Assembly: GCA_937888775.1 (NCBI GenBank) | Contig: CALAQT010000036.1 | Location: 21,744 to 85,743, forward strand | Length of the DNA stretch: 64,000 bases | Direction of reading: 5' to 3' | Source: an uncultured Actinomycetes bacterium | Lineage (GTDB): Bacteria; Actinomycetota; Thermoleophilia; Solirubrobacterales; Solirubrobacteraceae | In this document: piece after piece, positions 44,010-51,547 of the stretch | How positions within the stretch are numbered: position 1 is the first letter of the stretch | Layout: each line of letters starts with the position of its first letter | Translations under genes and position numbers: made by a program | Notes under the pieces: generated by a model | Database searches by the model: none | Seen by the model: the letters and a program-made list of their open reading frames with translations, nothing else | Told to the model about the DNA's origin: nothing

Positions 44010-45066
44010 GATCCTATTCCTCGGCATCGGCAAGTCATCGGTGCTCTGGTATCGCTGCTCTCTGCCAGCAATCCACCTGGGCGCCGACTGGTGCGGCATC
44101 GTCGGGCGACCGCCCGCTCTTCGCGTAGTGACCGGGGTCGTGCGCGGCGACACGAAGCTGCCCCACTACGGCGACTATAAGGTGATCGTGCTCCAGCAGG
44201 TCCACGGTCGTATCTGGCTGGACAAGATACGCTCGCTCCAGGCCAGGGGGATCAAGGTCGTCTACGAGATTGACGACTACATCCACGGTCTAATCAAGCA
44301 CAAGAAGGGTCACGAGTTTGCGAGGTACTACACCAAGGAGCACGTGGCCAACCATGAGTTGTGCATGCGCGCCTGCGACGGACTGATCTGCTCGACTGAC
44401 TACATCGCTCGGCGCTACGCCAAGTACAACCGACACGTCTACGTCTGTCGCAATGGGATTGACCTGGCCCGCTACAACCTCACTAGGCCTGAGCGATCGA
44501 CGGTGAATATCGGCTGGGCGGGAGCGACAGGCCACCTACGAGCGGTGCTCCCCTGGGTGGCGGCGTGTATGCCGGTGATGCAGAGCGAGATCCAGACCTG
44601 CTTCGTGTCTGTCGGTGACCCCTCCCTAGCCCGCATGGTTGGTGAGGCTATCGGTCCGACCCGAGCAGTCGGGATTCCGTTTACGACCTTGGAGTGCTAC
44701 CCCGCGGCTATGTGCATGATCGACATCGCCCTGGCGCCAGCGGGCAAGACCGGCTGGTACCGTGGCAAGTCTGATCTGCGCTGGCTGGAGGCGAGTGCGT
44801 TGGAGATTCCGACGATCGCTGATCCCACCGTCTACCCGGACATCGAGGATGGAGTGACGGGCTTTCACGCCGAGACCCCAGTACAGATGGCCGAGATCCT
44901 GGCCGAGCTGGTCGCTGACGAGGAGCTGCGTAGACGTGTCGGCGCCGAGGCTCATAGAGTCGTGGCCGAGAGTCGGTCCAGTGAAGTGATGGCGTTGCAG
45001 TGGGGCGAAGTGCTCAACGCTGTCGTCGGTGAATATCAGAGCATATACGAGCTACAACGCTCATAA
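43993..45066 (+). CDS. Glycosyltransferase, GT4-like
   Basis: A 357-residue GT-B-type protein. GIKVVYEIDDYIHG, ADGLIC-type run CDGLICSTDYIARRY, VYVCRNGIDLARY, then VNIGWAGATGHLRAV and the donor-site end SALEIPTIADPTVYPDIEDGVTGF are all GT4-like. Acts on a nucleotide-sugar donor. Third transferase in a row, implying a multi-step glycan. Confidence 0.75.
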   Translation: MLDPTEILFLGIGKSSVLWYRCSLPAIHLGADWCGIVGRPPALRVVTGVVRGDTKLPHYGDYKVIVLQQVHGRIWLDKIRSLQARGIKVVYEIDDYIHGLIKHKKGHEFARYYTKEHVANHELCMRACDGLICSTDYIARRYAKYNRHVYVCRNGIDLARYNLTRPERSTVNIGWAGATGHLRAVLPWVAACMPVMQSEIQTCFVSVGDPSLARMVGEAIGPTRAVGIPFTTLECYPAAMCMIDIALAPAGKTGWYRGKSDLRWLEASALEIPTIADPTVYPDIEDGVTGFHAETPVQMAEILAELVADEELRRRVGAEAHRVVAESRSSEVMALQWGEVLNAVVGEYQSIYELQRS

Positions 45067-45082
45067 AACTAAGGAGGCAGTG

Positions 45083-45943
45083 ATGCAGTTCGATTTGATG
45101 CAGGACACCATCACGCCGAGCGCGGTCTCGGCAAACCCGTGGGCCGTGGCGGGTTACGCGGGTGGCAACTGGCCCGACTACCCGGCGCTGGTTCACCTGT
45201 TCCCACGGGCGCACCACTTCAAGATCCTGATCGGTCCGTGGGAAGGCTTCGACGGTGACGGGATGGACTGTGAGAAGGGTGATGCCACCGTGCAGCAAGG
45301 CGCCATCTGGCTCCCGCAGGCCAAGCCGATCAACGTTCGTCTGCCGACTGGCTACGCGAGTGCATCGAACACTCAAGAGCTGATCGACCTGACGATCAGC
45401 CAGGGGATGAAGCGCGAGGAGTTCTTCGTGTGGTCGGCCCACTACGACTACAAGCCGCACATCTGTGCGCCTGGCGTATGCGGCTACCCGCGAGCGGACT
45501 TCACTCAGTTCACCAATCACCAGTTCTTCCACAACCTCGATGGCTCCTGGGTGCCTGCCAATGGCATCTTCAAGGACACGGTCAAGCCGGTCCTGCCGCC
45601 CGACCCGCACCACTACCGCTGGATGGCGACGGCCGACCGCAATGCCCACGGGCTACCCGGTGGTCCGTTCCACTTCACGATCGAGGGCAAGCATGTGGCG
45701 ATCGACGAGCGCCTCACGGCGTTTCGTTATGACGAGCTGCGCAGGGAGCAGACCCCGCTCCTGCATCCTCATCGTGCCGAGATCGATCAGCTCAAGGTCG
45801 TGTGCGAGCTGCTGGGCTCTCGGGTCGCCAACATCGCTCACGAGCAGGAGCGCAACGGCATCGTCCCGTGGGATGACTTCCGGCACTTCGGTTGGCGCCG
45901 TCAGCAGTTCATGGATCGCTCGAACGGGCGGCGGATGGCCTGA
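45083..45943 (+). CDS. Probable endolysin, GH25/DUF1906-like domain
   Basis: A 286-residue protein. The N-terminal domain (1-175) has the order WAVAGYAGGNW, HFKILIG, GMDCEKGDAT, PTGYASASNTQELIDL, EFFVWSAHYDYKPHIC, ADFTQFTNHQ, which parallels actinobacterial glycoside-hydrolase TIM barrels used as lysins (D-x-E after the second strand is the expected catalytic spot). The C-terminal 110 residues are helical and basic. No signal peptide, so a holin would be needed. It ends the operon before a strong terminator. An alternative is a glycan-modifying hydrolase belonging to the glycosyltransferase cluster. Confidence 0.5.
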   Translation: MQFDLMQDTITPSAVSANPWAVAGYAGGNWPDYPALVHLFPRAHHFKILIGPWEGFDGDGMDCEKGDATVQQGAIWLPQAKPINVRLPTGYASASNTQELIDLTISQGMKREEFFVWSAHYDYKPHICAPGVCGYPRADFTQFTNHQFFHNLDGSWVPANGIFKDTVKPVLPPDPHHYRWMATADRNAHGLPGGPFHFTIEGKHVAIDERLTAFRYDELRREQTPLLHPHRAEIDQLKVVCELLGSRVANIAHEQERNGIVPWDDFRHFGWRRQQFMDRSNGRRMA

Positions 45944-45981
45944 GCGAGTAAGGTCTGACCTCGGCCCAGGCGCTTGGCCAG

Positions 45982-46019
45982 CGAGCGGCTCTCTGAAAGG
46001 GGAGCCGCTCGTTCTGTTT
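45982..46019 (+). terminator. Intrinsic terminator
   Basis: CGAGCGGCTC (45982-45991) pairs perfectly with GAGCCGCTCG (46002-46011), followed by TTCTGTTT. The best terminator of the window. Confidence 0.85.
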
Positions 46020-46091
46020 GGTGGTGGTGTTACGCTGCGCGGTGGCTGGCGCACCCAGATATGGGCGCGCGACATATCGCGAAAGGACCCC

Positions 46092-46325
46092 ATGACTGGA
46101 TCCCCCTTCTCGAACGTCGTCGGGGTTGACCCCGCTGATTCGAGCTTTGTCCCCGTCAGAACGACCCAAGTTGGCGACTCGACGGACGCTGACCGCAGCG
46201 TCGCTGACTCAGACACCGAGCCCTCGTTCGGCGTCGTGGTCAACCCTGATGGCTCAACCCACGAAGCCGGTCAGGACGAGACCGCAGGTCAGACGGACGA
46301 GTCGGGCACTCAGACGCCTGCATGA
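46092..46325 (+). CDS. Small acidic protein before the sigma-like gene
   Basis: A 77-residue Asp/Thr/Ser-rich, probably unstructured protein with AAAGGA ribosome site. ATGA overlap with the sigma-like gene suggests a shared role, for example an anti-sigma or partner, but that is only a guess. Confidence 0.45.
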   Translation: MTGSPFSNVVGVDPADSSFVPVRTTQVGDSTDADRSVADSDTEPSFGVVVNPDGSTHEAGQDETAGQTDESGTQTPA

Positions 46326-47011
46326 GCACGATCGAGCGCGAGCAGGAGATAGAGGCGGCGGTCAGGCACTCCGAGGGGCTGGTCAAAGAGACCGCCAACC
46401 AGATCGTCGAGCGTGGAGTAGAGCTGGACTTCGAGGACATCGCTCAGCTCTTGCGCATCAAGGTTTGGCACGCCGCCTGCAAGTTCAGCGAGGAGCGCGC
46501 GGCGGCGAGCCCGCGACTGGGCAAGCCTCGGGACAAGCACGGCCGGACGCCGCTGGAGCGCTTCATCTTCACCTGTGTGGCCAACCTGCGCAAGGACATC
46601 GAGAAGCGGCCCCGGCACCACATCTCATCGATCGACGAGATCCGGGACCGCTGTCTGTCGTCACCCACCCTCGATGCCCCCAACCTTGCTGACTGGTTCG
46701 ACCTGCGCTACCTCTCGGTCGACCACGAGCAAGTGTTCGGCGCCGTTGAGGATGACGCCGAACACCTACTCCCTTCCACGTTGACCCACTCGGAGCGACA
46801 GGTCGCCCTTTTGAGGCTCAACGGGAAGATGCTGATGGAGATAGATCGCGAACTCGGACTCTCACGCGCTCAGCGTGAGGAGCTGATGAGATCCATCCAG
46901 GCCAAGGTGGCTGACTGGCACCCTTCGGCCGAGCCCACACGCGGCCCGACGCTGCCGCTTCCCGGCGCCGAGCCGCGACAAGCTCACGCTCGCGTCCCTC
47001 TAGCCGCCTGA
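46322..47011 (+). CDS. Sigma-70-like RNA polymerase factor
   Basis: A 229-residue protein with two-domain sigma layout. Residues about 34-95 (DFEDIAQLLRIKVWHAACKF, then RFIFTCVANLRKDIEKR) match region 2, where the Y/W-x-R-rich helix contacts the -10 element. Residues about 150-195 (TLTHSERQVALLRLNGKMLMEI, ELGLSRAQREELMRSI) match region 4 with its HTH. The tail is Pro-rich. It could redirect host RNA polymerase to the repeated TAGATT motifs at 0, 3.1, 3.7, 14.7 and 16.7 kb. The link to those motifs is inference. Confidence 0.6.
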   Translation: MSTIEREQEIEAAVRHSEGLVKETANQIVERGVELDFEDIAQLLRIKVWHAACKFSEERAAASPRLGKPRDKHGRTPLERFIFTCVANLRKDIEKRPRHHISSIDEIRDRCLSSPTLDAPNLADWFDLRYLSVDHEQVFGAVEDDAEHLLPSTLTHSERQVALLRLNGKMLMEIDRELGLSRAQREELMRSIQAKVADWHPSAEPTRGPTLPLPGAEPRQAHARVPLAA

Positions 47012-47210
47012 CGCGCTCCTGGAGCGCCGCGGGGGCCTCTCTCAGCCCCACGGCGGCCAGCTCGCGGAGGTAGTTGCCGCTTCCTGGCGCCACCAGCCAC
47101 GAGCCCCAGCGCCTCGTGACCACCAGCGTCTCGCCTTCATCGGGCGTGATGCGCGCACGCCAGTGGCCGTGCTCATCGCGACACAGCTTGGTGATGCGGA
47201 AGGCAGTCAT
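46818..47210 (-). CDS. Last gene of the leftward arm, overlaps the sigma-like gene
   Basis: A 130-residue frame. The first 85 residues (MTAFRITKLC, GHWRARITPDEGETLVVTRRWGSWLV, RVRRLEGRERELVAARR) look real, with strands then a charged helix. From about residue 90 it runs antisense to the sigma-like gene for 194 nt, where the sequence is low quality, so the useful part may be only the first two thirds. ATGA overlap with the next gene. Confidence 0.5.
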   Translation of the reverse strand: MTAFRITKLCRDEHGHWRARITPDEGETLVVTRRWGSWLVAPGSGNYLRELAAVGLREAPAALQERVRRLEGRERELVAARRREAAASGRVWARPKGASQPPWPGWISSAPHAERVRVRVRDLSPSASSR

Positions 47211-47467
47211 CGGAGGCCCGACCAGTTGCCGTCCACGTAACCAGCGATCGGAGAGGGCGGCGTGGGCAGCTCGACGTGGTCGTACATGGTGTACTCGATG
47301 CGGCGGCCCCAGTTGACGTGGACCGTGAGCACGAGCAGTCGGATCAGGATCGTGCCCCTACGGCTCCGCAGACGGCTAGCCTGGACACCGAGCGCCCACT
47401 GCCAGCCCCCCCCAAAACGCCCGAGCGTATCTGCGGGCGATCGATGGCTGATATGGATCCTCCTCAT
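47207..47467 (-). CDS. Small hypothetical protein
   Basis: An 86-residue protein with a basic N-terminal half, a short hydrophobic run (TILIRLLVLTVHVNW) and a Pro-rich end. ATGA overlaps on both sides. Function unknown. Confidence 0.45.
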   Translation of the reverse strand: MRRIHISHRSPADTLGRFGGGWQWALGVQASRLRSRRGTILIRLLVLTVHVNWGRRIEYTMYDHVELPTPPSPIAGYVDGNWSGLR

Positions 47468-47685
47468 GGGTCCATCCTCTCCACCATCTCGCGTTCGGCC
47501 AGGTCACCGAGCACGTTGAACGCCGTGCTGATGTGAGCACGGAGGATGGTTGCGCTCCTGATCTCGATGATCGCGTCCAGCTCGTGATCGGTCAGGCCTT
47601 TCAGCGGACGCTTGGCTGCCCGCCTGCCGACCGACCTCCTCTCGCCGTTCGCACTCAACCTCGTGCGCTGATTCCCGGCGCTCAT
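47464..47685 (-). CDS. Small protein with helical C-terminus
   Basis: A 73-residue protein: a basic 25-residue start, then helices (TDHELDAIIEIRSATILRAHI, STAFNVLGDLAEREMVE). GAGGGGG ribosome site and 4-nt overlaps with both neighbours. Confidence 0.5.
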   Translation of the reverse strand: MSAGNQRTRLSANGERRSVGRRAAKRPLKGLTDHELDAIIEIRSATILRAHISTAFNVLGDLAEREMVERMDP

Positions 47686-47990
47686 ACCCCCTCCTCGATC
47701 ACCTGCGCCTGCCAGCCGATCGCCATCCCGTCGATCCAGACGGCGGCGAAGGTTGGCACGAGGAGCTTCGTCTCGTCGCGCAGCGTCACCGGCGACGGCA
47801 CGCTACGTGAGAGCAGGGTCGGATCCTGACCTTCGAGGACCATCCCGGCCCTCAGCGCACGCTGGGACGCCAGGTAGGCCACGTCCTCGATTGCGATCCC
47901 TCGATCTCGATACCAGCGCACGAGGTCGTTGTGTTCGCTCAGCGTGGCGTCCACGTAGCGGGCAGCTTCGAGCAGCTCACCGCGGGTCAT
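47682..47990 (-). CDS. Hypothetical protein
   Basis: A 102-residue protein, helical first half (GELLEAARYVDATLSEHNDLV) and beta-rich second half (KLLVPTFAAVWIDGMAIGW). ATGA overlaps both sides. No family recognised. Confidence 0.5.
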   Translation of the reverse strand: MTRGELLEAARYVDATLSEHNDLVRWYRDRGIAIEDVAYLASQRALRAGMVLEGQDPTLLSRSVPSPVTLRDETKLLVPTFAAVWIDGMAIGWQAQVIEEGV

Positions 47991-48199
47991 TGGCTGTACT
48001 CCCGCTGAACACGGGCTCGCAGCGCATCGCGCGTCCCGCTGTCCATCCGTTCGTATCTGCCAGCGATCGCCTTGACAATCGGCAGCTCGTCGTTGCTCAT
48101 CGTCGGCCGCAGGTAGAAGTACCAGGCCACGATCTCATGCGCCGTCGCCTTCTCGACCTGTCCGAGCATGGGGAACTCGTCGATGATTCGACTAGGCAT
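47987..48199 (-). CDS. Small helical protein
   Basis: A 70-residue protein starting at ATG 48199. The helical pattern (TAHEIVAWYFYLRPT, DALRARVQREYSQ) is regular. A longer frame exists upstream but has a non-protein-like sequence and overlaps two other genes. Confidence 0.5.
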   Translation of the reverse strand: MPSRIIDEFPMLGQVEKATAHEIVAWYFYLRPTMSNDELPIVKAIAGRYERMDSGTRDALRARVQREYSQ

Positions 48200-48383
48200 T
48201 GAGCACCACCGTGAGCTGCCTACTGGTACGTCGGACGGCTCGCACCGTGCCGTCTCGCTGCACGATCCACTTGCCACGGTGCTTACCCGCCTGCTCATGT
48301 CCAGCGACCCAGCCTTCGACGGTGCGGCCGTTGAGCTGGAAGGTGACCTTCGTCCCGATTGTGATGTCGAGTGAGCTAGCCAC
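48192..48383 (-). CDS. Small SH3-like beta protein
   Basis: A 63-residue protein whose strand pattern (GTKVTFQLNGRTVEGWVAG, GKWIVQRDGTVRAVR) looks like an SH3-like barrel. Overlaps its neighbours by 8 nt on each side. Confidence 0.5.
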   Translation of the reverse strand: MASSLDITIGTKVTFQLNGRTVEGWVAGHEQAGKHRGKWIVQRDGTVRAVRRTSRQLTVVLNA

Positions 48384-48639
48384 GGTACACCGCCGCCGCG
48401 TCGAGGAAGATGTCGCTGCTTATACGACTGACGGCCTCGCGTAGGGTGGGGGCGTAGACAATGCCCACCACCCAGTAGCGCCGCAGATTGTGAATGCCGT
48501 CTGCGGCCTTGACGGTGACCTTCTGCTCCCACGGGTTGCCACCCACGAAGTGAGTAGCACTCACCGGATTGGGTAGCTTACCCTCAAGCACGGTTGCCTC
48601 TATGCGCCGTTTGGCACGGATCCTTGGACCATCACTCAT
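48376..48639 (-). CDS. Small beta-rich protein
   Basis: An 87-residue protein starting at ATG 48639 with GAGGAGG ribosome site. Strands (RIEATVLEGKL, QKVTVKAADGIHNLRRYWVVGIV) then a helix. Its start overlaps the end of the Toprim gene. Confidence 0.5.
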   Translation of the reverse strand: MSDGPRIRAKRRIEATVLEGKLPNPVSATHFVGGNPWEQKVTVKAADGIHNLRRYWVVGIVYAPTLREAVSRISSDIFLDAAAVYRG

Positions 48640-49288
48640 TGTTGTCCTCCTCTTCGTTGGGGTCTTCCTGCGATTGGTTGAACTCATCGAGCTGTGTGAC
48701 TAGGCGATCATGCGCCCGCTGGGTAGCCCGGGGTGCCTCTCCTTCCATGAGGCCGAGCGAGGTTAGGTCGAGGATTAGTCGTGCGTCCTCCCCGTTGAGC
48801 ACGATGTCCCCGCTCTTGAGCTGCGCCTCCTCTCGCTCCTCCTTAGCCAGAGATCCCTCGTAGGTGCCTTCGTCCCAATACTGATTGAACGCTGCTCGAT
48901 AGAGAGCGTGCAGGTCGTTGGGGTCCAGTGCGTCTAGCTCGACCTGCATGAGCTGACCGTGCCGTTCGATGAACCCGGCCGCCCGCGCATCCCAGGCCTT
49001 GCCGGGGAGCGGCGGGAGGTTATATACCTGGATCTGAGACATTGTCAGAGCGATGCGATGCTGCTCCTCCCAGCAATCACTGCGCTCCAGGAAGTCACGC
49101 TCGATGTCCTCGCCACTCGGGTCGAAGTCACCGGCGTAGATGAACACGGCCGGACGACCCTGCTTCTCGACCTCCTTGGCGATCTCATCCACGTAGCTCT
49201 GTGAGGCGTAGCCTCCGAGCGCGACGATGCCGATGCCATACTCACCGAACCACGAGCTGAGCTGCTCGACGATGCCGGACTTCTCCAC
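48632..49288 (-). CDS. Toprim-domain protein, N-terminus possibly missing
   Basis: A 218-residue frame from GTG 49288. IVALGGYASQSYVDEIA and AVFIYAGDFDPSGEDIERDF make a Toprim fold: Gly-rich first strand and the D-x-D-P-S-G motif that binds magnesium. The C-terminal part is charged and helical. The frame is open for another 56 codons upstream with sensible sequence (ARREGWFPSFIDRNRTIHRF, then an LGVEK run at the GTG), but no ATG, GTG or TTG occurs there. So either an unusual start, a -1 frameshift from the preceding gene, or an indel applies. Likely acts on nucleic acid. Confidence 0.6.
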   Translation of the reverse strand: MEKSGIVEQLSSWFGEYGIGIVALGGYASQSYVDEIAKEVEKQGRPAVFIYAGDFDPSGEDIERDFLERSDCWEEQHRIALTMSQIQVYNLPPLPGKAWDARAAGFIERHGQLMQVELDALDPNDLHALYRAAFNQYWDEGTYEGSLAKEEREEAQLKSGDIVLNGEDARLILDLTSLGLMEGEAPRATQRAHDRLVTQLDEFNQSQEDPNEEEDNNE

Positions 49289-49674
49289 ACCCAGGTAGAT
49301 CGAATACTCCTGGTTTTCGTCCCGCGGTCGACGGTAGATAGCCTTGAGCCAGCGGGTCGCCTCGGCGGGAGAGTTGAACGTCTGGAAGCGGTGGATCGTC
49401 CGGTTGCGATCGATGAAGCTGGGGAACCATCCTTCGCGCCGCGCGATCGCGGTGTAGCGAGACAGCCCTCATCCATGTCGTGACAGCCCACCCAACCGGC
49501 GCACAGTCTCCCGTTCTGCTGGTGACATTGGAACGCGCCGAATGGCTGGTCGCCGGTCTCGCTGTCGTAACGGCCGAGCTTCTCGTACTCCTCGGCCGCC
49601 CACACACCACTCGGAACGTCCTTGCGGTAAGGGCAGGAGAAGCACGGTCGGGCGGCGGGCCGTCGCACGCTCAT
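49045..49674 (-). CDS. DUF6283-like Cys-rich protein, frame runs out over the Toprim gene
   Basis: The first 70 residues are clearly real: CFSCPYRKDVPSGVWAAEEY, GAFQCHQQNG, LCAGWVGCHDMD, with four or more conserved Cys and a His, matching what I recall of DUF6283. After that the frame yields Ser/Arg-rich sequence because it reads the Toprim gene out of frame down to 49045. The -1 frame there is the Toprim frame. Start overlaps the integrase stop (ATGA). Confidence 0.55.
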   Translation of the reverse strand: MSVRRPAARPCFSCPYRKDVPSGVWAAEEYEKLGRYDSETGDQPFGAFQCHQQNGRLCAGWVGCHDMDEGCLATPRSRGAKDGSPASSIATGRSTASRRSTLPPRRPAGSRLSTVDRGTKTRSIRSTWVWRSPASSSSSARGSVSMASASSRSEATPHRATWMRSPRRSRSRVVRPCSSTPVTSTRVARTSSVTSWSAVIAGRSSIASL

Positions 49675-50657
49675 GCGACACGTCTCCCGACTGCCTTCTG
49701 AAACTCAGCGTCGGTCCGTTCGCTGGCCTTGTGGATGTCACCGCGCAGTAGCTTGGCGTAGCGCAGGGTCATCGCGATATCAGCGTGCCCCAGGAAGTCC
49801 CGCAGCAGCTCTAGCTCCATCCCTGCCCGCAGTCGCTCTGTCGCACACGTATGGCGTAGCCGGTGCAGCGTCCAGTCTCCAAAGGAGTGAAGGATGTTGT
49901 CCATGCGGCTCGGGCTTAGCGGCGAAGCGAAGTCCGGCCCGGTGACCGACAGCCAGATAGGACCACCTGCGTCCTCAGCGAACGAGCCGCGGAAACGAAA
50001 CCATGCTTGGACAGCAGCGCGGGTGGTGTCGGCGTAGGGGACCTCGCGGACCTTGTCGTGCTGGTCGACGCGCTTGCCGTGAGCAACGATGTACTTGTTG
50101 TCCCAGTGAACGTCAGCGATCGACAGGTTATAAATCTCGTTCTTGCGCAGGCCACTGATGAGTGCGAGTTCGACGATCGCGTCAAGCTGGAGGCGCATGG
50201 CGTGGCGCCTGATGTGGCGTCGGAACTTGCTCGTGCCGTTGCGAAAGCGGGTGAGCATGAGTGGAGTGGCGTAAGGGAAGCGAGTCTCCAGCTCGCTCCA
50301 CATCTGCGCGATCTCCGTGGACGAGTAGGGCCGGGGTGTGTGGTTACGCGCGCCTCGCGGGGAGGCAACGTCCTGGAGGCGCATGAAGGAGTCGGCGTCG
50401 AGCAGTCGTTGGCGCCAGGCCCACTTGTGAAACGTTCGCACCATCTGTAGGTGCCAGTTGACGGTGCTCGCTTGGAGTCCGCGCGCCATCAGGGTAGCCA
50501 TCCAGGCACGCATGTCGTTGTCGGTGGCCGTCTCTGGAGACGCGCCGAGGAAGACCTCGAACTTGGCCAGGGTGTCCAGCGAGTAGTCGCGGCGCCGGTC
50601 AGTGATCGAGTTGAGGACGAAGTATTCAGCGGCGAACCGCTCTACGACTGTGGGCAC
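49671..50657 (-). CDS. Tyrosine recombinase (integrase family)
   Basis: A 328-residue protein. N-terminal SAM-like DNA-binding domain (1-105), then the catalytic domain with ALISGLRKNEI (first Arg), LHRLRHTCA (HxxR), LGHADIAMTLRYA (H...Y nucleophile). All catalytic residues seem present. GTG start with AAGGAGG. It could integrate the phage or resolve dimers or terminal repeats. No repressor pair or att site was recognised, so a temperate life is not proven. Confidence 0.8.
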   Translation of the reverse strand: MPTVVERFAAEYFVLNSITDRRRDYSLDTLAKFEVFLGASPETATDNDMRAWMATLMARGLQASTVNWHLQMVRTFHKWAWRQRLLDADSFMRLQDVASPRGARNHTPRPYSSTEIAQMWSELETRFPYATPLMLTRFRNGTSKFRRHIRRHAMRLQLDAIVELALISGLRKNEIYNLSIADVHWDNKYIVAHGKRVDQHDKVREVPYADTTRAAVQAWFRFRGSFAEDAGGPIWLSVTGPDFASPLSPSRMDNILHSFGDWTLHRLRHTCATERLRAGMELELLRDFLGHADIAMTLRYAKLLRGDIHKASERTDAEFQKAVGRRVA

Positions 50658-50681
50658 GGGGTCGAACCTCCTTGTCGGGCG

Positions 50682-50716
50682 ACGGGGTTTCCACCCGGAT
50701 CGAGTGGAAACCCCGT
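50682..50716 (-). terminator. Perfect 13-bp hairpin between HTH gene and integrase
   Basis: ACGGGGTTTCCAC (50682-50694) and GTGGAAACCCCGT (50704-50716) with a 9-nt loop. It lies 10 nt after the HTH gene's stop on the minus strand and 25 nt before the integrase GTG. Probably separates the integrase from the operon to the right. Confidence 0.75.
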
Positions 50717-50726
50717 TCGCAGTTTG

Positions 50727-51164
50727 CTAGGCGTTGACCGCCAGCAGCGCCTTGTCGTAGCGCTCGATCTGGTTGACGAGCCCGTCGCGTTCGAGGGCCA
50801 GGTTCGAGACGGCCGACTCGTGACCGGCGATCTCCTCAGCGGTGAACGTGAGGCGGTCCTGGGCGGCGGCGATGGCCGACTCGATCGTCCCCGCCACGTC
50901 GACCTCGTCGACCTGACCGCTGCTGTTGCCCTGTGGCGACGACGGCCCGCTCATCCCGATACGCAGTGCAGTAGGCGTCTTGGCGGGCGTCCTGGTGCGC
51001 CTCTTGGCGGGCGCCTTGGTGCCACCCTTGGCCTCGGCCTTCATGCGACGCATGTGCCCGTAGACACCGCTGTTCGTGATCTTGAGCGCCTTGGCGATCT
51101 GCGGGACCGTCTTGTTCTGGTCCAGCAACTCCTTGACCTGCTTCTGCTTTGGCGTTAGAGCCAT
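50727..51164 (-). CDS. Sigma-4-like HTH DNA-binding protein
   Basis: A 145-residue protein. LTPKQKQVKELLDQNKTVPQ and ALKITNSGVYGHMRRMKAEA form a helix-turn-helix of the LuxR/sigma region 4 type. A Lys/Arg/Pro-rich linker (45-67) follows, and the last 60 residues are a coiled coil. Looks like a phage regulator that dimerises. Strong AAGGAGG site. Confidence 0.65.
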   Translation of the reverse strand: MALTPKQKQVKELLDQNKTVPQIAKALKITNSGVYGHMRRMKAEAKGGTKAPAKRRTRTPAKTPTALRIGMSGPSSPQGNSSGQVDEVDVAGTIESAIAAAQDRLTFTAEEIAGHESAVSNLALERDGLVNQIERYDKALLAVNA

Positions 51165-51373
51165 TACCGACCTCCTTGTTGTTGAGCCTGCTCGCTGACG
51201 ATGCGAACGGCGGTGATCCTGTCTAGGTTACACCGTTCTACGACCGTGTTCACCACGGTGTCGAAGTGGTAACCAAGTCCGAGACAAAAACTCGCGATGC
51301 CCTTGGGGTCGCGATCATCTAGGGCGACGGGCCAGCGGTTTGCGCCCCCCACCCGATCTGAAATCTTATCCAT
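51164..51373 (-). CDS. Small hypothetical protein
   Basis: A 69-residue protein ending in TAATG overlap with the HTH gene. Ribosome site GAGAGGAG lies partly in a palindromic GAGCGATCGCTC. Helix at the C-terminus (DRITAVRIVSEQAQQQ). Confidence 0.5.
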   Translation of the reverse strand: MDKISDRVGGANRWPVALDDRDPKGIASFCLGLGYHFDTVVNTVVERCNLDRITAVRIVSEQAQQQGGR

Positions 51374-51389
51374 GAGCGATCGCTCCTCT

Positions 51390-51545
51390 CTAGTTGGTGG
51401 GGTCGACGGTCACCAGGTGGCCCCAGTCGTCGACAATGGCGGCGCTGGTCTTGACGACCGCGGTGGTCCGCTTGAAGCCGATGAGATCGGCCTCAGTGAC
51501 CGGCCGACTCAGCTCGACGATGATGTGATGCGGCTCTTTGCTCAC
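51390..51545 (-). CDS. Very small beta-rich protein
   Basis: A 51-residue protein (GTG start at 51545, six bases after a GGAGG that overlaps the RuvB-like stop; ATG at 51551 is in frame but too close to the GGAGG). Strands HHIIVELSRPV and TTAVVKTSAAIVDDWGHLVTV. Function unknown. Confidence 0.5.
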   Translation of the reverse strand: MSKEPHHIIVELSRPVTEADLIGFKRTTAVVKTSAAIVDDWGHLVTVDPTN

Positions 51546-51547
51546 GT

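Noticed and set aside
49671..50657. Taking the tyrosine recombinase as proof of a temperate phage
   Set aside because: No repressor/Cro pair or attP core was recognised, and recombinases of this type can resolve dimers in lytic phages.
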